From contig NADL03000695.1 of assembly GCA_002205965.3 (NCBI GenBank), positions 1 through 64,000 of the forward strand: a DNA stretch of 64,000 bases. Reading direction: 5' to 3'. Positions 57,507 to 64,000 of the stretch are shown here, in pieces. The notes under the pieces are model-generated. The model saw nothing but the letters and a program-made list of their open reading frames with translations, was not told the DNA's origin and did not search any database. Source of the stretch: Kappaphycus alvarezii. Taxonomy: Eukaryota > Rhodophyta > Florideophyceae > Gigartinales > Solieriaceae. Position 1 is the first letter of the stretch. Every line of letters begins with the position of its first letter. Both the position numbers and the translations under genes were made by a program.

Positions 57507-59640
57507 TCACAGGCAAAGAAAAAATGTATTTTGAAGGAAATCAAGAGAACTGGAAGACTTTCTGTAGTCTGTTGGTTGTTCCATTGTTATTGGGACACCG
57601 AGGTCCCCATACAGGTACGCATTTGTAACCTCCTCTCCTTCGGTAACGAATACTTGCGAGGATGCGAATGCTAGAAGTAGCCGAATAGCGTCATGTGATG
57701 CTACTGGTGAGTACAGTTGGGATGGATCGAAATCTATGTTTGGTTTTCGTAAATCCCCTCGAAGACAACATGTAGCTTTGGTAAAGAATTCCGTTCTATT
57801 GACTTCCAGGGGCTTTACTTTAGAATTCCATGTCAACGGTACCGTCTTCATGTCTAGTGTTTGTTAGACGTAACTATTTGTTATACTCCTCACCAAAGCG
57901 TTATATTCCCTGTCGATGGCTTAGTGACATGTCGTATCTCGGAGAGATTTTGTAAAGTATTTTGGTATCCTATCATTATTAGGACGTTTGGGCGAAGTAA
58001 AAAAATACAGAATTGCTTCGAAGAGAGATGAACGGTAAACAGAGAATGCCTGGGTTATTATTTCTTCTGCTTGGTTCTCCATATCAATTTTTTTGTTGTC
58101 GCCGTCATCTAATTTTCTTGATATACCCTCCGATAGTGCTGCAACTCATGGTAGTTGTTCGCTCGAGCAGGGTTTCAAATTCTGTGCGCGAGTGAGGATG
58201 ATCTTATTAGTCTGAAGAACATATAGACGATAAAGTGTCTCATCGTTTTTCATACCAACGAAATGTCAATTTACAGCTTTGGCAACAAAATTTCTTTGTG
58301 CTGATGAACAATACTTGTATAAGAATTCGAATCCTGGTTAACCGATGACATGAAGACTCGAGTTGTCAACAGTTTTCTTGGAGTTCCAGGCGATAATAAA
58401 TATGATGACAGTGATTCTTGATGACATCTGGCGATTGCGGAACCAGTTGTGGTGATGTATCGCTTCATCGAAAAGTTTTTCTGTTACTTTAGAGACGAGT
58501 AGTATGGCACGTCCCCTTGCGTATAGCTCTTGAATTAATCTCCCTGCTGCGGCTCCATGGCAAACGCCCGTGAGTATTCTAGGTTGATTCCATTCGTTTT
58601 ACAGTATTTTCTGAATTATACAGAGCTGTATTCAACTGCTCCATCCAATTTATTTTAGAAGACGGCATCCGGTTATGTTCTCTGATCTTGCCTTATATTA
58701 GATGAGGTAATGGTCAATTTCAGACATGTTTTTGAAGAAATGTACATCGGACTTTGATGTGTACGTAATACGGTCATGGCATATGTGCTACCACCAAGAC
58801 TTTAGGGGTTATCTTCCCGGTTATTTCTATATGTATTTGTTGCAATAGTCTCGTGGTTAATGCGTTGCTACGGATAATGTTGAATAGTTTGGCGGTGGTT
58901 CATCGTTCACATTTCTACCCCCACATCAGGCTTGGTTCCCTTGTGTATTTTTGGTATAATCTCTCCCTCCGCTGTGAGTTGGGGGAGGATACCTGTCTTG
59001 AGGTCTGTCCCATGGCTGTATTGGTCTGTAAGGTTGGTATAATTGTTCCCGACCATGTCGATATCAGGCACCGAAATAAACTCGTCCAAGTCCTCAAAAT
59101 CCGCCCCTGCTTCGTCCAAGATTACTTTCAAGTCCAGGATGTTTCATTCTGTGCCAGTAGTACTTAGCGCAATTTCCATGTTTGCCACACAGATTGCAAT
59201 GGATGTCTGTAGATTAGGAGTATTTTTACGATACTTTCATCGCTCTTTTTGGCTCGATGGATATTTGAGTCCTTGTTTTTGCTTAAGTTCTTTTTGTCTT
59301 TATTTTCTGATTGTGTAGTACTGTTGACTTTTACATGCTGATTCTTGCATCTTAACATTTCCCCATCGAATGCGTTTACAAATTTCTCAAATGTGATGTC
59401 CTTCATTTGAAAATTCAGGACTTTTACTCAGTAATTTAGTTTCTTTTTCATCCTCCAGAACTTCCACATAGTACGTGGTCAAATTCCCTAAAATAACATT
59501 GAATTTTTCGACATTATTTTTCCAATTTCCATCGTCCTTGATTTGTAGAGTATCAAGTTCGTTCCTGAGGTTTAGTATAGCTTGAGCGTTTGATATAGCG
59601 TAGAGTGTATCATATCCCATAGTTGATTGGAAGGCACTCA
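57507..59640 (-). mobile_element. Second Ty1/copia element, truncated in RT
   Basis: The minus strand reads, from the right: a gag-like helix (NAQAILNLRNELDTLQ ... LEDEKETKLLSKSPEF, 59640-59387) and TFEKFVNAFDGEMLR; a zinc-knuckle remnant CNLCGKHGNC at about 59205-59175; a short frame at 59131-58907 in the expected protease position; integrase-like pieces near 58660-58270; and an RT start (57851-57507) with TWNSKVKPLEVNRTEF, LYSPVASHDAIRLLLAFAS and AYLYGDLGVPITMEQP. RT stops before the YVDD motif and no RNase H or LTR follows, so the 3' part is missing. All frames are broken. Confidence 0.8.
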
Positions 59641-61546
59641 TCATTGTCCACGATTCTTCTAACATGCGCTTTGCCTTTGCCTCTCGCTCACGCTTTCTCT
59701 GCAAAACTTCCTTCCGTTTGATAGACTTCATAGCTTCATCTAGCAGCCTTTTTCTTGTACGTTCCACTCCACGCATCTCTGCTTTTTCTTTCGCATGCTT
59801 GTGCGTTGCAATTCCATATTACAACCTCTTCTTCTTTTGCGAATCCTTCTCTTTTTCTTGACGCCTTTTTCATTCCTCTCCTTCCTTCCTACACCTCATC
59901 TCTTCACCGTTAGTGACCCACTGTGCAGGACATCCTGCTTCGTATAGAACCTGTACGGTGGGGAAAATGGGTTTATAAAGGGCACTAACATTGCGGTTGC
60001 TCACATTGTTCATCAATATAGTATTGACTGTCTCTGCCTCGGCAAGTAGGAATTGAGTCTTTTGAATCCTCGTACACACCCCCTTATTGCTTTCAATTAT
60101 CCGCATCATCACGTTAACCGTCTCTTGTTCACTATGACTTTTTCGAACTGTAGGTAGCCTGGACGCAACGGGGGTTCTCTCCAAACGATCACCTTCAGTA
60201 TTCACTCGATCCTGCTTCTGTTCTTGGAACTTTTTGTACTTTTCAGCGCAGCTGCGCTGACAGGGGAATGTGCCAGTAACTTTAAAAGACGCCTGAATGA
60301 GTTCTGGTGAGGTGCTTTCCCAGGCATACGCAGCACAGGCGAGATACAATGTCACCTTTGTGGTATCAATACAATCTTGTTGGCAAAACGCATCCCGAAT
60401 TACTCTCACTATTTCATGGAATCATTTGTGGACAATTTGGTCACAGGGATGAAGTATGTGACTGGTGTTGGCTGCATTGATGACGGCTTCCATTTGTTCA
60501 GTTAATCAGCAGTCTACCTAGCCCGGGTGAGTTCTCGAAGAGTACCAATCCAGAAAATTATGAAGGCTATCTCTTCGTATGGATGCTGTCATGCGGTGAG
60601 CTCAAGATGCTTCATAAATGCAGTAAGAACAGGAACCTCTACGGAACCATTATCTGTAGCTTTGATGCAACAATTCTCCGGAAACCATTTTTGTTTGGTG
60701 AGGGGCTCGATAATAACACTCGGAAGTTCCCTAAATTTGCCAGAGACAGGCGCATGCCACTCAGAGCTCTTTCTTTTGCCAGCAACAATGAAAAATGGAG
60801 GCGTTATAAAACCTGCCGCTGATGCTTCGATCACTGCTCTTATGTTCTTATTCATTCCTTGGGCGCATTTAACCGCTTGGTATCTGCCGTTTTCTGTTGT
60901 GGAGGAGGTGAAAGCTCTTTTCCATTTGCTAAATGTGCTCTTCCCTGGAGTTTTGTCAACATTTTATACTCTGTGAGGATCCAAAAGTACACTTAGATGA
61001 TATCTGTATCTTGTCAAGGATTGTGAAGAATGTGTCGATGTGTGTGAAGTTCTCTGCTGAAAGCTTGGCTTTCTCGTGGTTTTCGATTTTCTAGTAACAT
61101 ATGCACCTGTTTTGCGCTCTACATGTGCGCAAAGCTGCGTCACTAGGTACACCATGTTTTTATCGGTTTCTACCGTCAGCCTCGACTCTGGAAAGAATAT
61201 GTTTCATCATCGGGTTCTTGACTGCAAACCCTCTTTCGGTAGCGTGTTTTAGACGCCTATTAATTAAAGAATCCTCCTCATCGTTGATGAAAGTTGGTCA
61301 ACCAGCACGTCTGGTGTTTCTCGTTAGTCGCTCTGGTCCCTCCTTTTTGTTTGTTACGATACATTTTTGTAGTTTCTGTACAATTCTTTGAATAATGCCA
61401 GTGGCACGAGCAACAGAATGTATCATAATACCCTTCTGGAGGAGCTCTACGGCATGGTTCCGTTGTTGGGAATGCTCCTCGATTCTTTGCAAGCGGTTCT
61501 TGTATTCGGCGGCTTGACCTCGCATAGAGGATAGTATATTTGCCAA
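59640..61546 (-). mobile_element. pogo/Tigger-type (DDE_1) transposase remnant
   Basis: The minus strand starts at 61546 with a psq/CENP-B-like HTH region (AVELLQKGIMIHSVARATGI). A DDE_1 core follows: NVDKT (first catalytic Asp, about 60973), ASAAGFITPPFFIVAGKR (about 60825-60770), TDNGSVEVPVLTAFMKHLE (about 60660-60600), then NTSHILHPCDQ (third Asp, about 60460) and the helix YLACAAYAWESTSPELIQAS at 60340-60280. A Lys/Arg/Glu-rich coiled-coil tail follows, to about 59645. Several frameshifts occur; the largest open pieces are 60409-59870 and 60855-60589. Relatives cut and paste at TA sites. Terminal repeats were not located. Confidence 0.85.
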
Positions 61547-62963
61547 AAGTGGGGTTATTAGTCCGTTCGATTGACTTCCAATCTACTGTCGTGAGGCTCT
61601 TAGGACATTTTTAGGGCCGGTAGGAAGCCATCTTAAGAGTGATGATGGCGGGTACGCTATGTTGGAGATCTGTTATAGTGTTTCGGATGTCATTGTTATT
61701 GGCGGGAAACAGGCCCAAATTAAGCCTTTTCTATAAGACAGGGGTACTACTGTAGGATAATGTAATACATTATTAGCAGTAACAAGCAGTGGGGTCAACA
61801 CTGAGTATAAACGCGTACCATACCGCTATATCATAGCAAAAAGTAAAAAGAAAAAGATGAATCGACCTCTTTTTCTAGCAAATTTATAGTTCAATTTAGC
61901 ACAGTACTGTACTGTATAGCACTAAACAGTTCTGTAAAGTGCGTAATTATTTCCGGTTGTCATGTTCAGAGGAGTTTTTTGCTTAATGACATTAGGCATC
62001 GACCGCAGTTACTGCGGTCTTGCGCAAAGATCCTGTACTTGCGCAAATAATAGATTTTTTTGGGCAACGGGTTGATCTTTTTGCACAAAAAGCATAGTAA
62101 GCGCGTGCACTAAGCCATTTCGAGACTGACACAAGAAATAGTGTTGTGTAAATTACTTATAGAAACACATGCATATTGAAACTTTTAATGCTATTTATAA
62201 CAAAGAGAATATTCGTTTCATGTCTAGAAATAAAATCAGTTCATTTACTCATTGTACATATCACAAATCATTTATCGAAGCATGTTCGTTAAAAAATAAT
62301 GGCGTTATAAGTTAATTGTCTATATAATCATACGCTACAGTACATACGGTAGACTGATTCCTGATGGGGAAGGGCTGATCACCCTTCCGCCCCTAGGTAG
62401 CCGTCTTTAGGTCCGAAGCATTCTCCCTGGCAGCGCTTTGGTATCTGGTGATAAAAAATTAGTTAGTTTCGAAGTCGCAAGTCACACATTGCGCAGCGAT
62501 GTGTGTAGCTCCCATTCCATAAAAATTCTAAAAAGACCTCGCCCTCCGCGAAAGGGAGATGCTGGTGACTTTACTGGTGGCTCCCTAGAATTTTTCCCCC
62601 AGAATTGTGACATGTGTGATAGCGTTATACAATCCAGAATTCATAACAAACAAAACAGTTACGTATACCTTTTAATTACAGAAAACAAGGTAAAGGACTA
62701 GAGTGCAGGTGAAAACTGCATGACTGGAGAGATAACCTTATTCGTTTTTTAAAAACAAAGGCAAGGAAAGTTTAAGTCAAGTGTACCAATAATAATGAAA
62801 CAACGTAATGATGAGTTCAGAGAAAGTTCTAATGACCTTCTGTTTCAGAGAGGGATGCCCAACAAAATTGCATTTCAACTCGGCAACGGCGCTTCTCCTG
62901 TACTTCTTCGAATCTGCAGACGCTATTCAATTTGATTATTGCCGATGTGGTAGCAATGATTCT
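61547..62963. other. No supported gene; one GTACAGTAC cluster
   Basis: Short frames only. A small motif cluster lies at 61903-61937 (cagtactgtactgta) and a single copy near 62337-62348. A less AT-rich stretch at 62350-62440 has no gene. Confidence 0.5.
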
Positions 62964-63718
62964 TTATTTTCTTGAAAATTTTGCTGTCTTCTGCACGGAG
63001 AAGATATGAAAGTTCTTCAGAGCAGCAAAAAGCCTAAATATCTTGTCGCATGAAGTTTCTACCCACTTCCACCTGGACGAAATCACAGTCCACAAAACGC
63101 TTATCCTTCCAAAGAAAATTTCGACGATAATGCGGTCACTTGAAATGTGACGATTGACAACCATTTCTGGGTGTGTTAGAACTCCATTTATCTGCTTCTT
63201 CTTGGGATGAATGACTCTACAGAAATCGCGGGCGCCATATTATCTATTTTCTGTTAACAGTGCCCTGTACTAGGGTAACCTTCAGGGTAAGATCCGCCAT
63301 CTTCAATGGACTGTTGCTCTTCGTCTTTCTTCTTCAACTGCTCTTGATGAAACAAGTTCAGAGATTGGAAAAAAGTGAGATCTGAAACGGACCCCACCTC
63401 ATGTGCACTGCATCCAATTGCAAAGCCACATGGAAAGATGGATACTTCTGTCTTGTAACCATAGAGCTTGTGTCTTTCACTGAAATAAAGTTTGCTTTCT
63501 TCCATAATTCCACTTGGACGTAAGCTTGGCTGGAATGTCACATCGATTGCGGAGCGAGCCAAAGGATAGTTTTGAAACAGAGAATTATTTCTTACCATTT
63601 CGGTGATTGTCCACTTTTTGCCTGGTACTTGGCAAAGTGTTCATACATTGGTTAAGAAATGATATCAATGGAACGCATGATCATGCTCTCGAAGTTGTTT
63701 CCTTTCATTCCAAACATA
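62964..63718 (-). mobile_element. Harbinger/PIF-type (DDE_Tnp_4) transposase remnant
   Basis: Minus strand from 63718: MFGMKGNNFE, RSIDIIS and YEHFAKY in a broken frame; then the open frame 63598-63254 with LARSAIDVTFQPSLRPSG (first Asp), YFSERHKLYGYKTEVSIFP and HEVGSVSDLTFF (second Asp); then 63164-62964 with HISSDRIIVEIFFGRISVLW (third acidic residue, Glu) and FRLFAALKNFHI. All three catalytic positions can be read, but a frameshift/stop region near 63170-63250 interrupts the DKGYQG segment. The N-terminus probably extends to the right towards 64000. Confidence 0.85.
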
Positions 63719-64000
63719 TTTGCAAGGAATTACTATTGCCCAACTAGCTTTACAACAACCATAGTCATGAATGAAACATCTTAAGGAGTTTGAGCACACT
63801 TGCGACCCCGACCGCTATTGAACCTTTCTTGATTTATTTCTCGAAAGTCTGCCAAGTAGTCGTGCACTGAGCGGGATCGAAGTTGAACATTTGACCAATC
63901 GACTGGGAGCCACAACTACTGCAGAATTGATCAAAGAGGGGCGTCACTACGCGAGTCTTCATCAGAATAAAGGCATCGTCAGAGGATGAAGCATATTTCT
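63719..64000. other. Probable upstream part of the Harbinger-type element
   Basis: No open frame of note. By position it should hold the transposase N-terminus or the element's 5' end. The window ends here. Confidence 0.35.

Overview
This is eukaryotic nuclear DNA from a lineage with few, short spliceosomal introns. The window has two unlike compartments. I cannot name the species. The mobile-element families in the AT-rich part (Ty3/gypsy, Ty1/copia, piggyBac-like DDE_Tnp_1_7, pogo-type DDE_1, hAT, Harbinger DDE_Tnp_4) resemble sets I know from oomycetes, algae (including red algae) and chytrid-like genomes, but they do not decide between these.

Positions 1-25565 are GC-richer, genic and almost entirely a head-to-tail tandem repeat of one ~12.79 kb unit (copy 1: 1-12776; copy 2: 12777-25565). 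Each unit carries three genes: a minus-strand gene of unknown function with a weak F-box-like segment; a four-exon plus-strand ubiquitin-conjugating enzyme E2 of the UBE2H/UBC8 type; and an apparently intronless ~8.4 kb plus-strand gene for the DNA-damage checkpoint kinase ATR/Mec1/Rad3, complete to the FATC tail. The copies differ by about ten substitutions that I noticed but by several dozen 1-4 nt indels, mostly in homopolymer runs. Each copy is intact where the other is broken, so the pair together describes nearly open genes, but at least six ATR frameshifts occur in both copies. The minus-strand gene appears to be spliced across the copy1/copy2 junction, while the right edge of copy 2 (25565/25566) cuts the same intron.

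Positions 25566-64000 are mostly AT-rich with no convincing host gene. They hold decayed mobile elements: a copia RT/RNase H remnant (28761-29860, -), a Ty3/gypsy element between diverged LTR-like repeats (36986-42058, -), a piggyBac-like transposase (44150-45389, +), a hAT fragment (51550-52218, +), a second truncated copia element (57507-59640, -) abutting a pogo-type transposase (59640-61546, -), and a Harbinger-type transposase (62964-63718, -). Between them lie AT-rich deserts (the largest about 7.1 kb), short tandem duplications and a few tRNA-like pol III box A/B segments that may be SINE heads. A GTACAGTAC-type motif recurs both in the genic unit (between UBE2H and ATR) and at 55156-56520 and 61903-61937, which argues that both compartments belong to the same genome.

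The genes do not form an operon. E2 and kinase are separate transcription units in the same direction, and the unknown gene is divergent from the E2 across a ~930 bp shared upstream region. All calls come from reading the sequence; no search was run.
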